Assembly: GCF_004138205.1 (NCBI RefSeq)
Contig: NZ_RXNQ01000032.1
Location: 186,001-250,000, forward strand
Direction of reading: 5' to 3'
DNA: 64,000 nt
Source of the DNA: Pedobacter sp. SYP-B3415
Lineage (GTDB): Bacteria; Bacteroidota; Bacteroidia; Sphingobacteriales; Sphingobacteriaceae
In this document: piece after piece, positions 43,269 to 51,316 of the stretch
Numbering within the stretch: the stretch's first letter is position 1
How the letters are laid out: each line of letters starts with the position of its first letter
Notes under the pieces: model-generated
The model's database searches: none
Seen by the model: only the letters and a program-made list of their open reading frames with translations
Told to the model about the DNA's origin: nothing
Program-made: the position numbers and the translations under genes

Positions 43269-44777
43269 ATGAAAAAGAGATCGAAACCCGAGTTTAAAGC
43301 AGACGCTGATGTAATTTTGATAGGCGCAGGGATCATGAGTGCAACCCTGGGCGTATTGCTGAAAGAACTTAACCCGGCACTCAAAATAGAGATTTATGAG
43401 CGTCTGGATGTAGCAGCAGCCGAAAGTTCTGATGCCTGGAACAATGCAGGTACCGGTCACTCGGCCTTTTGCGAGCTCAACTATACGCCCGAACTTGCTG
43501 ACGGAAGTGTAGAAACGAGCAAGGCGTTCAAAATTGCCGAATCGTTTGAAGTTTCAAAACAGTTCTGGGCTTACCTGCTTGACAAAAACATTGTTTCAGA
43601 TCCGGGCAGTTTCATACGCAACATTCCGCACATGAGTTTCGTTTGGGGCGAGCGTAACGTTAAATACCTTAAAACCCGTTTCGAAGCCCTGCAGCAGGGC
43701 GTATTGTTTAAGGATATGAAGTACAGCGAGTCGTTTGAAGAGATCGATTCCTGGATTCCATTGGTGATGGAGGGCCGCGATAAAAATGAGAAAGTTGCTG
43801 CGACCCGTATGGACATCGGTACAGACGTAAATTTTGGCGCGCTAACACGCGCGATGTTTAATTCGCTTAAAGATTCCTCACCACTTTACTTTAATCATGA
43901 TGTGCGTACGCTTAAAAGAAACCGTCAAGGTGGCTGGAAAGTAGTGGTGCGTGATCTGGCTACGCGTGAGAAACGGAGTCGAATTGCCCGGTTTGTTTTT
44001 ATCGGTGCGGGCGGTGGTTCTCTGCCGCTGCTGGAAAAATCAGATATTCCGGAAGGAAAGGGCTTTGGCGGTTTTCCGGTTAGCGGGCAGTGGCTGAAAT
44101 GTACAAACGAAGAAGTTATCGCGCGCCACCATGCAAAGGTTTATGGCAAGGCTGCCGTTGGTGCCCCGCCTATGTCAGTTCCACACCTGGACACGAGGAT
44201 GATTGACGGCAAGCAAGCGTTGCTTTTCGGCCCCTATGCAGGTTTCTCAACGAAATTTCTGAAACACGGCTCATATTTCGATCTGCCGCTTTCTATAAAA
44301 CTGAACAACATCCGGCCTATGCTTTCTGCCGGTATACATAACCTCCCGCTTACAAAATATCTGATTGATCAGGTCAGGCAGTCGAACGAGGACCGTCTTG
44401 CAGCGCTCCGCGAATATATGCCTGAGGCCGAACTGAAAGACTGGGAGCTCGAGACAGCCGGCCAGCGGGTACAGGTTATTAAAAAAGACGAAAAACAAGG
44501 CGGTATTCTCGAATTCGGCACCGAGGTGGTGAGTGCTGCCGACGGGTCGATCGCTGCATTGCTTGGTGCATCGCCCGGCGCATCTACAGCGGTGTCCATT
44601 ATGATCGACCTGCTGCATCGTTGCTTCAGGGAGGAGGTGCAGACGCCTGAATGGCAATCTAAACTGCGCGAAATGATTCCAACTTACGGCAAATCCCTTT
44701 CCGACGACGAGGAATTATGCCGCACCACGCGCGAACGTACGGCAAGGGCGTTGGAGATCGAAGCGACGGCAAACTGA
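43269..44777 (+). CDS. mqo: Malate:quinone oxidoreductase
   Basis: This 502-residue FAD enzyme is full length. The dinucleotide-binding motif is VILIGAGIMSATLGVLLKEL, followed by the Mqo signature AAAESSDAWNNAGTGHSAFCELNYTPE. Other Mqo blocks are FIRNIPHMSFVWGE, ALLFGPYAGFSTKFLKHGS, and ASPGASTAVSIMIDLLHRCF. It oxidises malate to oxaloacetate and passes electrons to menaquinone at the inner face of the cytoplasmic membrane, taking part in the TCA cycle. The gene ends directly at a long tandem-repeat array. Confidence 0.97.
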   Translation: MKKRSKPEFKADADVILIGAGIMSATLGVLLKELNPALKIEIYERLDVAAAESSDAWNNAGTGHSAFCELNYTPELADGSVETSKAFKIAESFEVSKQFWAYLLDKNIVSDPGSFIRNIPHMSFVWGERNVKYLKTRFEALQQGVLFKDMKYSESFEEIDSWIPLVMEGRDKNEKVAATRMDIGTDVNFGALTRAMFNSLKDSSPLYFNHDVRTLKRNRQGGWKVVVRDLATREKRSRIARFVFIGAGGGSLPLLEKSDIPEGKGFGGFPVSGQWLKCTNEEVIARHHAKVYGKAAVGAPPMSVPHLDTRMIDGKQALLFGPYAGFSTKFLKHGSYFDLPLSIKLNNIRPMLSAGIHNLPLTKYLIDQVRQSNEDRLAALREYMPEAELKDWELETAGQRVQVIKKDEKQGGILEFGTEVVSAADGSIAALLGASPGASTAVSIMIDLLHRCFREEVQTPEWQSKLREMIPTYGKSLSDDEELCRTTRERTARALEIEATAN

Positions 44778-44784
44778 GAAGAGA

Positions 44785-45440
44785 TATGAGTCCTGAGATT
44801 TGAGATGTGAGAACCCCTCGATCGATCTTTAAGAGCGGTGAAAAGGTTCTGCACCCCTTCTCAAGACTATAGTCTCATATCTCAAATCTTTCCAGATGCT
44901 AGTCCTGAGATGTGAGATTTGAGAGCCCCCCGATCGATCTTTAAGAGCGGTGAAAAGGTTCTGCACCCCTTCTCAAGACTATAGTCTCATATCTCAAATC
45001 TTTCCAGATGCTAGTCCTGAGATGTGAGATTTGAGAGCCCCCCGATCGCTCTTTAAGGCGGTGAAAAGGTTCTGCACCCCTTCTCAAGACTATAGTCTCA
45101 TATCTCAAATCTTTCCAGATGCTAGTCCTGAGATGTGAGATATGAGAACCCCTCGATCGCTCTTTAAAGCGGTGAAAACGCTCTGCACCCTATCTCAAGA
45201 CTCAAGTCTCATATCTCAAATCTCTCAAGATGCTAGTCCTGAGATGTGAGATTTGAGAGCCCCCCGATCGCTCTTTAAGGCGGTGAAAAGGTTCTGCACC
45301 CCTTCTCAAGACTATAGTCTCATATCTCAAATCTTTCCAGATGCTAGTCCTGAGATGTGAGATATGAGAACCCCTCGATCGCTCTTTAAAGCGGTGAAAA
45401 GGTTCTGCACCTGTCTCAAGACTCAAATCTCATATCTCAC
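44785..45440. repeat. Tandem array of six ~111-bp repeats
   Basis: Units start at 44791, 44903, 45015, 45126, 45237 and 45348 (periods 112, 112, 111, 111, 111), and the last is truncated. Units 3 and 5 are identical over 111 bp, and unit 6 resembles unit 4, so a two-unit block has been duplicated. Each unit begins TCCTGAGATGTGAGAT and ends with CTCATATCTCAAATCT, which can pair as a hairpin. The middle carries GATCG, CTTTAA and GGTTCTGCACCCC. It fills the whole gap between the convergent mqo and ytxJ stops. Confidence 0.95.
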
Positions 45441-45442
45441 CT

Positions 45443-45775
45443 CTACTCTTTAATCTCCCCCGCCACTTCTTCTGCAGAGATATCGCCATGTGAGGCCTCC
45501 AGTACGCAATCGCCTTTTTTGATTAGCAGCACCTGCGGGCTCTGATGGACTACCTTAAAATCTTCCGCAATCTGGTTTGATATGTCCCGGTATTGAATCA
45601 GGTCCAGGAAATATAATGGTATGTCTGAAGGAATACTGTCAGCATCCATTTCGAAGCGTCTTTTTGCCATTGAGCTGATCGGACAGCGCGTGCTGTGTTT
45701 AAAGATAACGCTGTATCCGTCGCGATTTTTGATCTCCTCGAGCTGATCTTTTGATGAAAATGCTATCCAATCCAT
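45443..45775 (-). CDS. ytxJ: Bacillithiol-system redox protein YtxJ
   Basis: This 110-residue thioredoxin-fold protein (DUF2847) has the active-site motif TRCPISS around Cys31 and the pattern VIFKHSTRCPISSMAKRRFE. YtxJ proteins are linked to bacillithiol, where they probably act as bacilliredoxin-like thiol-disulfide exchangers; the activity is inferred from this association. bshA and ypdA are in the window, which supports it. It lies 11 bp after ribH on the same strand. The gene ends where the tandem repeat array begins. Confidence 0.88.
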   Translation of the reverse strand: MDWIAFSSKDQLEEIKNRDGYSVIFKHSTRCPISSMAKRRFEMDADSIPSDIPLYFLDLIQYRDISNQIAEDFKVVHQSPQVLLIKKGDCVLEASHGDISAEEVAGEIKE

Positions 45776-45786
45776 AATATTCTATT

Positions 45787-46278
45787 TTATAGTCCTGCAG
45801 CCAGCTCTGCCATTTTTAATGCAGTAATCGCGGCTTCATCGCCTTTGTTTCCATGTTTTCCGCCAGAGCGGTCAACTGCCTGTTCCTGATTGTCGGTTGT
45901 CAGCACGCCAAAAATAACCGGCTTGCTGTATTTAATGCCAACATTGGTCAGTCCCTGAGCAACCGCATCACAGATAAAATCGAAGTGACGGGTTTCGCCC
46001 TGAATCACGCAGCCCAGGCAGATGACACCATCCAGTTCCGGTTTTTTGGCCAAAAGCAGCTCAGCGCCAACGGTCAGCTCAAAACTTCCAGGTACCGAAA
46101 CAGAAGTAATGTTATCATCAGACACCCCATGTGCCTTTAATGTTTTGAGCGCGCCTTCATAAAGACTTCCTGTTATTGCTGCATTCCATTCTGCAACGAC
46201 GATCCCGAAACGATAATCCGCACCTGAAGGAACGGTTGTATGTGAAAAATCTGAGAGGTTTTTTAGTTGTGTAGCCAT
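45787..46278 (-). CDS. ribH: 6,7-dimethyl-8-ribityllumazine synthase
   Basis: This 163-residue protein carries the lumazine-synthase core: IVVAEWNAAITGSLYEGAL, VSVPGSFELTVGAELLL, GVICLGCVIQGETRHFDFICDAVAQGL, KPVIFGVLTTDNQEQAVDR (substrate phosphate-binding region). It condenses 5-amino-6-ribitylaminouracil with 3,4-dihydroxybutanone phosphate, the penultimate riboflavin step, and forms 60-mer or pentamer assemblies. It precedes ytxJ and has its own promoter box at 46283-46290, four bases before the ATG. Confidence 0.96.
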   Translation of the reverse strand: MATQLKNLSDFSHTTVPSGADYRFGIVVAEWNAAITGSLYEGALKTLKAHGVSDDNITSVSVPGSFELTVGAELLLAKKPELDGVICLGCVIQGETRHFDFICDAVAQGLTNVGIKYSKPVIFGVLTTDNQEQAVDRSGGKHGNKGDEAAITALKMAELAAGL

Positions 46279-46282
46279 AATA

Positions 46283-46290
46283 CAAAGATA
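46283..46290 (-). promoter_or_regulatory. TAnnTTTG promoter box four bases before ribH
   Basis: On the minus strand TATCTTTG, TATT, ATG. Exact -7 match. It marks a separate transcription unit from the upstream TPR gene, which ends at a terminator. Confidence 0.6.
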
Positions 46291-46362
46291 GGTTTAATGA
46301 TTCCCGGAAAGGCCGAAGCGCTGTTTCCCGGATGTAAATTTATCAGCCGCAACTGGCGGACC

Positions 46363-46394
46363 AAAAAAAAAGACTCCGCATGATGCGAAGTCTT
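46363..46394 (-). terminator. Rho-independent terminator of the TPR gene
   Basis: On the minus strand the stem AAGACTTCGCAT/ATGCGGAGTCTT (one mismatch) is followed by nine T residues, 21 bp after the TPR stop codon. Confidence 0.85.
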
Positions 46395-46414
46395 CTGAAT
46401 GAGTTTTGTGATGA

Positions 46415-47080
46415 TTATTTCGTTTTTGCTTCGGCCCTTGCAATGTACGCGTCAATCATTTGCGCTTCCTGGCTTTCAGGATATTGCGTTTTGATTTTGG
46501 TATAGGCGTCTGCCGCTGCTTTATAGTCTTTTAAAGTCTCCTGAACCAGGCCGAGTTTTTTCAGGAACATTGGCGAGGTGAATTTTGCATTCTTATCTGC
46601 AGCTTTCTGGTAATAGGTTGCTGCCTGCTTGTAGTCTTTCAACTCGCTGTATGCATCGCCAAGAAGACCAAGGGCAAGCGGATCTGCTACCGGACTGCCT
46701 GTAGCGCTGTATTTGCTTAATGCGTCAACCGCTTTCTGGTGCTCGCCTTTGCGCAGGTAAATGCCGCCAAGATAAAGATTGGCCAGATTAGCAGACTTTG
46801 TGTTGTTGTATTCTTCGGCAATTTTCTCCAGACCGGGGTAACCACCTTCGCCTTTGATGGCTTTATTTGCCAGCGAATCAATCCCGATGTATTGTTCAGC
46901 TCTGAACATTTGCGCGGCAGCTTCCTGGGCACGGTCTTTGAGATAAACGTTCTGATACCAGAAGTAAATACCGGCCAGCACAACAATAGCACCTGCTATA
47001 AATAAAATGCTTTTGCTGTTTTCTTCAAAGAAAGAACCCTTTCTCACCTTTACTGTTGTCTCTTTTTCTGTCGCAGACAT
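46415..47080 (-). CDS. Membrane-anchored tetratricopeptide protein (YfgM-like)
   Basis: This 221-residue protein has a short basic cytoplasmic start, one membrane helix (about residues 26-46, ILFIAGAIVVLAGIYFWYQNVYL) and TPR helix pairs outside: EEYNNTKSANLANLYLGGIYLRKGEHQKAVDALSKY, PVADPLALGLLGDAYSELKDYKQAATYYQKAADK, LKKLGLVQETLKDYKAAADAYTKI. The shape is that of YfgM/BamD-adjacent TPR proteins that assist exported proteins. The partner is not known. A promoter box lies at 47104-47111, and the gene ends at a terminator before ribH. Confidence 0.85.
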   Translation of the reverse strand: MSATEKETTVKVRKGSFFEENSKSILFIAGAIVVLAGIYFWYQNVYLKDRAQEAAAQMFRAEQYIGIDSLANKAIKGEGGYPGLEKIAEEYNNTKSANLANLYLGGIYLRKGEHQKAVDALSKYSATGSPVADPLALGLLGDAYSELKDYKQAATYYQKAADKNAKFTSPMFLKKLGLVQETLKDYKAAADAYTKIKTQYPESQEAQMIDAYIARAEAKTK

Positions 47081-47103
47081 ATTTGTTTGGAAAAATTAGT
47101 TTG

Positions 47104-47133
47104 CAAAAATACAATATTCGGTCAAAGTATCAA
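47104..47133 (-). promoter_or_regulatory. Promoter of the TPR gene: TTG-N19-TATTTTTG
   Basis: On the minus strand TTG at 47133-47131, a 19-nt spacer, and exact TATTTTTG at 47111-47104, 23 nt before the ATG. Confidence 0.6.
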
Positions 47134-47187
47134 CCCCCTTTAAAAAGTATTTGATTAATCTTTAGCGCATTAAAGATGGCAAAAGGT

Positions 47188-47195
47188 TAACTTTG
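47188..47195 (+). promoter_or_regulatory. TAnnTTTG box upstream of recF
   Basis: TAACTTTG, exact -7 match, ten bases before the recF ATG, implying a very short leader. Confidence 0.5.
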
Positions 47196-47205
47196 AAGTC
47201 TGAAC

Positions 47206-48315
47206 ATGCACCTTAAAAATCTTCACCTTTTACAATTCAAAAATTATGGCGATGCCGCCCTGGTTTTTTCCGCAGGCGTAAACGCATTTGTTGGTACCAA
47301 CGGTGCAGGTAAGACGAATCTTCTCGATGCCATTCATTATCTGTGTCTTTGTAAAAGTTATTTTAATCCTGTAGATGCGCAGCAGATCAAAAGAGGAGCC
47401 GAGCTGTTTATGGTACAGGGCGATTTTGAACGAAATGAGGTAAATGAAAAGATAAGCTGCGGACTTAAACGCGGACAGAAGAAGCAGTTCAAGCGCAATA
47501 AAAAAGAATATACAAAACTGGCAGACCACATCGGTCTTTTCCCCGTGGTGATGATTACGCCTAATGATAGCGGGCTGATACTGGACGGAAGTGAAGAACG
47601 CCGGCGTTTTATGGACACCGTTATTTCGCAAACAGATTCAGCTTATCTCGATGAATTGATCGCCTACAACCGGCATTTATTAAACCGGAATGCCCTGCTT
47701 AAACAAATTGCAGAAACGCGGCGCTACGACCCGGCTTTGCTGGAGATCTATGATGAACAGCTTATCACGTCGGGGCACCGGCTTTTCGCAAAGCGGGAAG
47801 CATTTATGGCAGACTATATTCCGTATTTCGATAAGTACTATACTTTTCTGACCGGGGGGCAGGAAACGGTGCAACTGGCCTACCAGTCACAATTGTCAGA
47901 TACCCCGTTTGAGCAGCTCCTCAAACAGTCATCAGACAAAGACCGGCTGCTTGAGCGCACCACGACCGGTATACATAAGGATGATCTCCTTTTCCATATT
48001 CATGGAGATATGCCGCTGAAGAAATTCGGTTCACAAGGGCAGCAAAAATCATTTCTCATTGCGCTTAAACTGGCCCAGTATGCCTACCTGCAGCAACATA
48101 AGGGCTTCAAGCCGCTGCTGTTGCTTGACGATATTTTTGATAAACTGGATGATCAGCGTATTCATAAACTGATGGAGATGGTTTCCCATCATGATTTCGG
48201 ACAGATCTTTATTACCGATACAGGCAAAGAAAGAGTGAAATTCATTTTTAATAACATCGGCGTCGACGTAAATTTGTTCGAAGTTGAAAACGGATCAGTA
48301 GCCGCCCATGCGTAA
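47206..48315 (+). CDS. recF: DNA replication and repair protein RecF
   Basis: This 369-residue SMC-like ATPase has an N-terminal LHLLQFKNYGDAALVFSAGVNAFVGTNGAGKTNLLDAIHYL with the Walker A GTNGAGKT, the RecF block MDTVISQTDSAYLDEL, signature FGSQGQQKSFLIALKLAQ and Walker B LLLLDDIFDKLD. It loads RecA at gapped DNA with RecOR. It is not next to dnaA/dnaN/gyrB. Its last 8 bp overlap a DUF721 gene, a pairing often seen in Bacteroidota. Confidence 0.95.
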   Translation: MHLKNLHLLQFKNYGDAALVFSAGVNAFVGTNGAGKTNLLDAIHYLCLCKSYFNPVDAQQIKRGAELFMVQGDFERNEVNEKISCGLKRGQKKQFKRNKKEYTKLADHIGLFPVVMITPNDSGLILDGSEERRRFMDTVISQTDSAYLDELIAYNRHLLNRNALLKQIAETRRYDPALLEIYDEQLITSGHRLFAKREAFMADYIPYFDKYYTFLTGGQETVQLAYQSQLSDTPFEQLLKQSSDKDRLLERTTTGIHKDDLLFHIHGDMPLKKFGSQGQQKSFLIALKLAQYAYLQQHKGFKPLLLLDDIFDKLDDQRIHKLMEMVSHHDFGQIFITDTGKERVKFIFNNIGVDVNLFEVENGSVAAHA

Positions 48316-48598
48316 ACCTAATGACATCAGTTTAAAAGATGCGATCGGTAAGATGTTAGATACCTACCGGCTACGCCAGAAGTTTGACGAAACGTCAATT
48401 GTTTCGCTGTGGCCGGAGGTAGTAGGCGTCGCCGTCGGCAACCGGACCAAACAGATTTATATTCATAATAAGCGCCTGTTTGTACGGATCGAGTCTTCTG
48501 TAATAAAAAATGAGCTGGTCCTGGTACGGCAGGGCATTATCCAGAAACTCAACGAACGCATCGGTAATGCGCTCGTCGAAGAAATTGTGTTTCTTTAA
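48308..48598 (+). CDS. DUF721 family protein (DciA-like)
   Basis: This 96-residue cytoplasmic protein belongs to the DUF721 group, which resembles a KH-type fold: DAIGKMLDTYRLRQKFDETSIVSLWPEVVGVAVGNRTKQIYIHNKRLFVRIESSVIKNELVLVRQGIIQKLNERIG. DUF721 proteins related to DciA bind DnaB helicase in some bacteria, but this short Bacteroidota form has not been shown to do so. It overlaps recF by 8 bp, which points to a replication or repair context. The stop codon lies next to the stop of a convergent small gene. Confidence 0.85.
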   Translation: MRKPNDISLKDAIGKMLDTYRLRQKFDETSIVSLWPEVVGVAVGNRTKQIYIHNKRLFVRIESSVIKNELVLVRQGIIQKLNERIGNALVEEIVFL

Positions 48599-48599
48599 T

Positions 48600-48782
48600 C
48601 TAGCGGCGTCCGCCGAATACTCTGCTGATCAGCCAGATGATCAACGCTACAACGACGACGACCAGAATTACACCTGTCCATACGCCCGCCTTAAAAATTC
48701 CTTCAACGAGGTCGCAGCTGCTGAGGGTTGTCATGATAAACAGCAGGGCGGCAAATGGTATGAATTTTTTTAATGAAGTCAT
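48600..48782 (-). CDS. Small single-pass lipoprotein-like peptide (60 aa)
   Basis: This 60-residue protein has a lipoprotein-like leader (LFIMTTLSSC) and a second hydrophobic helix (GVWTGVILVVVVVALIIWLISRVFG). Similar tiny proteins occur widely in Bacteroidota and are sometimes misnamed phosphatidate cytidylyltransferase; the length rules that enzyme out. It may be a stress-related membrane peptide. Function unknown. It has its own gap of about 250 bp upstream toward the FKBP gene with a terminator. Confidence 0.7.
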   Translation of the reverse strand: MTSLKKFIPFAALLFIMTTLSSCDLVEGIFKAGVWTGVILVVVVVALIIWLISRVFGGRR

Positions 48783-48850
48783 GTTGTTTTCAGTTTATTT
48801 GAGAAGGTAACAACACGCGTTTTAAATTGTTTTGCCAGGGCGGCTAACAG

Positions 48851-48886
48851 AAAAGCCCTTCCAGGTTTCCGAAAGGGCTTAAAAAA
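48851..48886 (-). terminator. Terminator of the FKBP gene
   Basis: Arms AAGCCCTT and AAGGGCTT around a ten-base loop, followed by TTTTCTG on the minus strand, just after the FKBP stop. The plus strand also has an A-rich end. Confidence 0.7.
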
Positions 48887-48899
48887 TCAAGAAAAGTTG

Positions 48900-49652
48900 C
48901 TACTTGCCAGTTTGCTCCGGCGCTGAACTTTCGGCTTTGCCAATTTTGATCAGCTCAATTTCGAACACCAGTGTGCTGTACGGAGGAATGTCTGAACCCG
49001 CACCGCGTTCGCCATATGCCAGGTTATAGGGAATCCAGAATTTGTACTTCGATCCCGCAGTCATCAGTTGAACGCCTTCGGTCCAGCCGGCGATAACACC
49101 ATTCAGCGGTAACGCCAGCGGCTCATTGCGATCATAGGAGCTGTCAAACTGTTTGCCGTTAAGCAGGGTACCCTTGTAATGTACGGTAACCGTATCTTCT
49201 GCCGAAGGATGTGCACCCGCACCTTCTTTAATGACCTGGTATTGCAACCCGGAAGCTGTAGTTTTTACGCCTGCGGCGGATTTGTTTTTTGCCAGGAAAG
49301 TTTTGCCCTCGGTAACGTTGGCCGCAAATTTTTGTTCGCCCGCTTTTTTGATCTGTTTTTCTATGGCGCGTTGCGCAGCAGACTGGTCCATGATCAATTT
49401 GCCGTTAGTAAAGGCGTCCTTAATGCCTTTTAGCAAAATGTCGTAATTGAGCGCTGTCAGGCCTGTCGACTGAAGGCTGTTCCCGATTGAGGAACCGAAT
49501 GCATAACTCGCACTGTCGAGCGAAGTTTTCAGGCTGATCGCTGCCGCAGCAGGTTTAGCCGGAGCGGCTTTCTTTACAGGTGCTTTTTTAACCTGCGCTG
49601 AAACTGCAAATGTTGCGGTAACAAGTACAGCGGTTAATATTTTCTTCATCAT
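48900..49652 (-). CDS. Exported FKBP-type peptidyl-prolyl isomerase with FKBP_N domain
   Basis: This 250-residue protein has a signal peptide (AVSAQ). A dimerisation helical FKBP_N domain (ISLKTSLDSASYAFGSSIGNSLQSTG to about residue 135) precedes the FKBP domain: QYQVIKEGAGAHPSAEDTVTVHYKGTLLNGKQFDSSYDRNEPLALPLNGVIAGWTEGVQLM and YGERGAGSDIPPYSTLVFEIELIKI. It catalyses cis-trans proline isomerisation and acts as a periplasmic chaperone like FkpA/Mip. Two Met codons open the frame (49652 and 49649). A terminator follows. Confidence 0.93.
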   Translation of the reverse strand: MMKKILTAVLVTATFAVSAQVKKAPVKKAAPAKPAAAAISLKTSLDSASYAFGSSIGNSLQSTGLTALNYDILLKGIKDAFTNGKLIMDQSAAQRAIEKQIKKAGEQKFAANVTEGKTFLAKNKSAAGVKTTASGLQYQVIKEGAGAHPSAEDTVTVHYKGTLLNGKQFDSSYDRNEPLALPLNGVIAGWTEGVQLMTAGSKYKFWIPYNLAYGERGAGSDIPPYSTLVFEIELIKIGKAESSAPEQTGK

Positions 49653-49677
49653 TGTTGGTTGAATAGGGTGTTAAAAC

Positions 49678-49704
49678 AAAGCCACTGCGGTTAACAGTGG
49701 CTTT
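49678..49704 (-). terminator. Terminator of ndk
   Basis: Stem AAAGCCACTG/CAGTGGCTTT with a 7-nt loop, followed by GTTTT on the minus strand, 21 bp after the ndk stop. Confidence 0.8.
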
Positions 49705-49724
49705 TTGCATATCGTTGCTGCAGT

Positions 49725-50144
49725 TTAGAACCGCTCGAATGCCGAGAAAAAGAACCGGCCTTCAATTTCAGCGTTTTCGTCAGAATCTGAACCGTGCACG
49801 GCATTCGCATCAATTGATTTTGCGTATTTGCGGCGAATGGTTCCCTCTTCAGCTTTTGAAGGGTCGGTTGCGCCGATCAGTTTACGGAAATCTTCCACAG
49901 CATTTTCTTTCTCAAGAATTGCGGCTACGATCGGACCTGAAGACATAAAGCTAACCAGGTCGTTATAAAACGGACGTTCGCTGTGAACGGCATAAAATGC
50001 ACCTGCCGTTTCAGCTGTAAGCCTGGTATATTTTAAGGCAATGATTTTAAATCCGGCTGATGTAATATCATTGATGATAGATCCGATATGTCCGTTGGCA
50101 ACACCGTCCGGTTTGATCATCGTAAAAGTTCTGTTCGTGCTCAT
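49725..50144 (-). CDS. ndk: Nucleoside diphosphate kinase
   Basis: This 139-residue protein is complete: [68 protein letters not shown] and [12 protein letters not shown] with the catalytic phospho-histidine. It equilibrates NTP pools using ATP. Its promoter box TACTTTTG is at 50173-50180, and a terminator follows. It is divergent from nrnA. Confidence 0.97.
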   Translation of the reverse strand: MSTNRTFTMIKPDGVANGHIGSIINDITSAGFKIIALKYTRLTAETAGAFYAVHSERPFYNDLVSFMSSGPIVAAILEKENAVEDFRKLIGATDPSKAEEGTIRRKYAKSIDANAVHGSDSDENAEIEGRFFFSAFERF

Positions 50145-50172
50145 CTTGTCTGGGTATATTTAAAATTTTTTA

Positions 50173-50180
50173 CAAAAGTA
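50173..50180 (-). promoter_or_regulatory. TAnnTTTG promoter box for ndk
   Basis: TACTTTTG on the minus strand, exact match, 28 nt before the ndk ATG. Confidence 0.5.
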
Positions 50181-50244
50181 AGCTTTATAGTATTAATATT
50201 ATAGCCGGTTTGAAATACGCTGCCAATTATCATTTATAATTAGT

Positions 50245-50252
50245 TAGCTTTG
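50245..50252 (+). promoter_or_regulatory. TAnnTTTG promoter box for nrnA
   Basis: TAGCTTTG, exact match, 14 nt before the nrnA ATG. Confidence 0.5.
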
Positions 50253-50266
50253 CAAGCTGAAATAAA

Positions 50267-51274
50267 ATGACCAAAGCAGAATTACAATCTTTACTTGCAC
50301 AGCCACAGCGAATTGTGATCACCACACACCATAAGCCTGATGGCGATGCGATGGGCTCTTCCCTGGGTCTGTATGCTTACCTGGTTCAGAAAGGGCACCA
50401 TGTTAAGGTGATCACCCCGACCGACTATCCGCAGTTTCTGCACTGGATGCCAAACAATTCAGAAGTGCTCATTTTTACCGAAGATCGAAGCCAGGCAGCC
50501 GAACTTGTTTCTGCCGCTTCGCTGATCTTTTGCCTGGATTTTAACAACCTGTCGCGGATCAACGAACTTGGCGAGCTTGTCCGGGCAGCGGAAGGAAAGA
50601 AGGTCATGATTGACCACCACCTTGATCCCGAAGATTTTGATGATTACCGGCACTGGAATATCAACGCCTGTGCGGCTGCGCAGCTTGTTTATGACTTTAT
50701 CGTTAATGAACTCGAAGAACCGGAACTGGTAACGAAAGACGTGGCCACCTGCCTCTATACGGGGATTATGACAGATTCTGGTTCATTCCGTTTTCCGTCA
50801 GCAACTTCAGACGTTTACAGGATTGCGGCAAACCTGATCGACCTCGGGGCGCAGCACTGGCGTATCCACCAGCTGGTATATGACAATGCTTCAGAAAACA
50901 GGCTTCGTTTTCTTGGGCACTGTCTTTCTGAAAAACTCGTTGTCTTACAGGAGTACAATGCGGCTTATATTTCGGTAACCCGCGATGAGTTACAGCAATA
51001 CAATATTGAAACCGGCGACACAGAGGGGGTTGTGAATTATGCACTTTCCGTTAATGGCATCAGGCTCGCGGCATTGATTATCGACCGACCGGATCGCGTT
51101 AAACTTTCCCTGCGTTCTACAGGAGATTTTCCTGCCAATGAGATCTGCAAAAAGTATTTCAATGGCGGCGGTCACAGAAACGCTGCGGGCGGCACATCTG
51201 ACGAACCGCTCGATGCCGTGGTCGAAAAATTCAAACACATATTAAAAGAATATAAAACACAGTTATTACAATAG
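50267..51274 (+). CDS. nrnA: DHH-DHHA1 bifunctional oligoribonuclease/PAP phosphatase
   Basis: This 335-residue protein has the DHH metal site: VITTHHKPDGDAMGSSLGLY, FCLDFNNLSRI, KVMIDHHLDPEDF and YTGIMTDSGSF. The DHHA1 domain ends with FNGGGHRNAAGGTS, binding the nucleotide. NrnA degrades short RNAs and 3'-phosphoadenosine-5'-phosphate, replacing Orn and CysQ in bacteria that lack them. A terminator does not separate it from the FKBP-type lipoprotein gene 42 bp downstream, so the two may share a transcript. Confidence 0.95.
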   Translation: MTKAELQSLLAQPQRIVITTHHKPDGDAMGSSLGLYAYLVQKGHHVKVITPTDYPQFLHWMPNNSEVLIFTEDRSQAAELVSAASLIFCLDFNNLSRINELGELVRAAEGKKVMIDHHLDPEDFDDYRHWNINACAAAQLVYDFIVNELEEPELVTKDVATCLYTGIMTDSGSFRFPSATSDVYRIAANLIDLGAQHWRIHQLVYDNASENRLRFLGHCLSEKLVVLQEYNAAYISVTRDELQQYNIETGDTEGVVNYALSVNGIRLAALIIDRPDRVKLSLRSTGDFPANEICKKYFNGGGHRNAAGGTSDEPLDAVVEKFKHILKEYKTQLLQ

Positions 51275-51316
51275 ATTGTGCCAACCTGCACATCTAACAA
51301 AGTCAAATTGATTCAA

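Noticed and set aside
45202..45426. A 74-codon minus-strand frame in the tandem array encoding a 37-residue repeat (GAEPFHR...)
   Set aside because: 111 bp is divisible by three, so any unit without a stop gives such a frame. No ribosome site is present, and the first two units have 112 bp and break it.
44778..45442. CRISPR array in place of the tandem repeats
   Set aside because: Repeats are contiguous and ~111 bp long with no unique spacers, and no cas genes are near.
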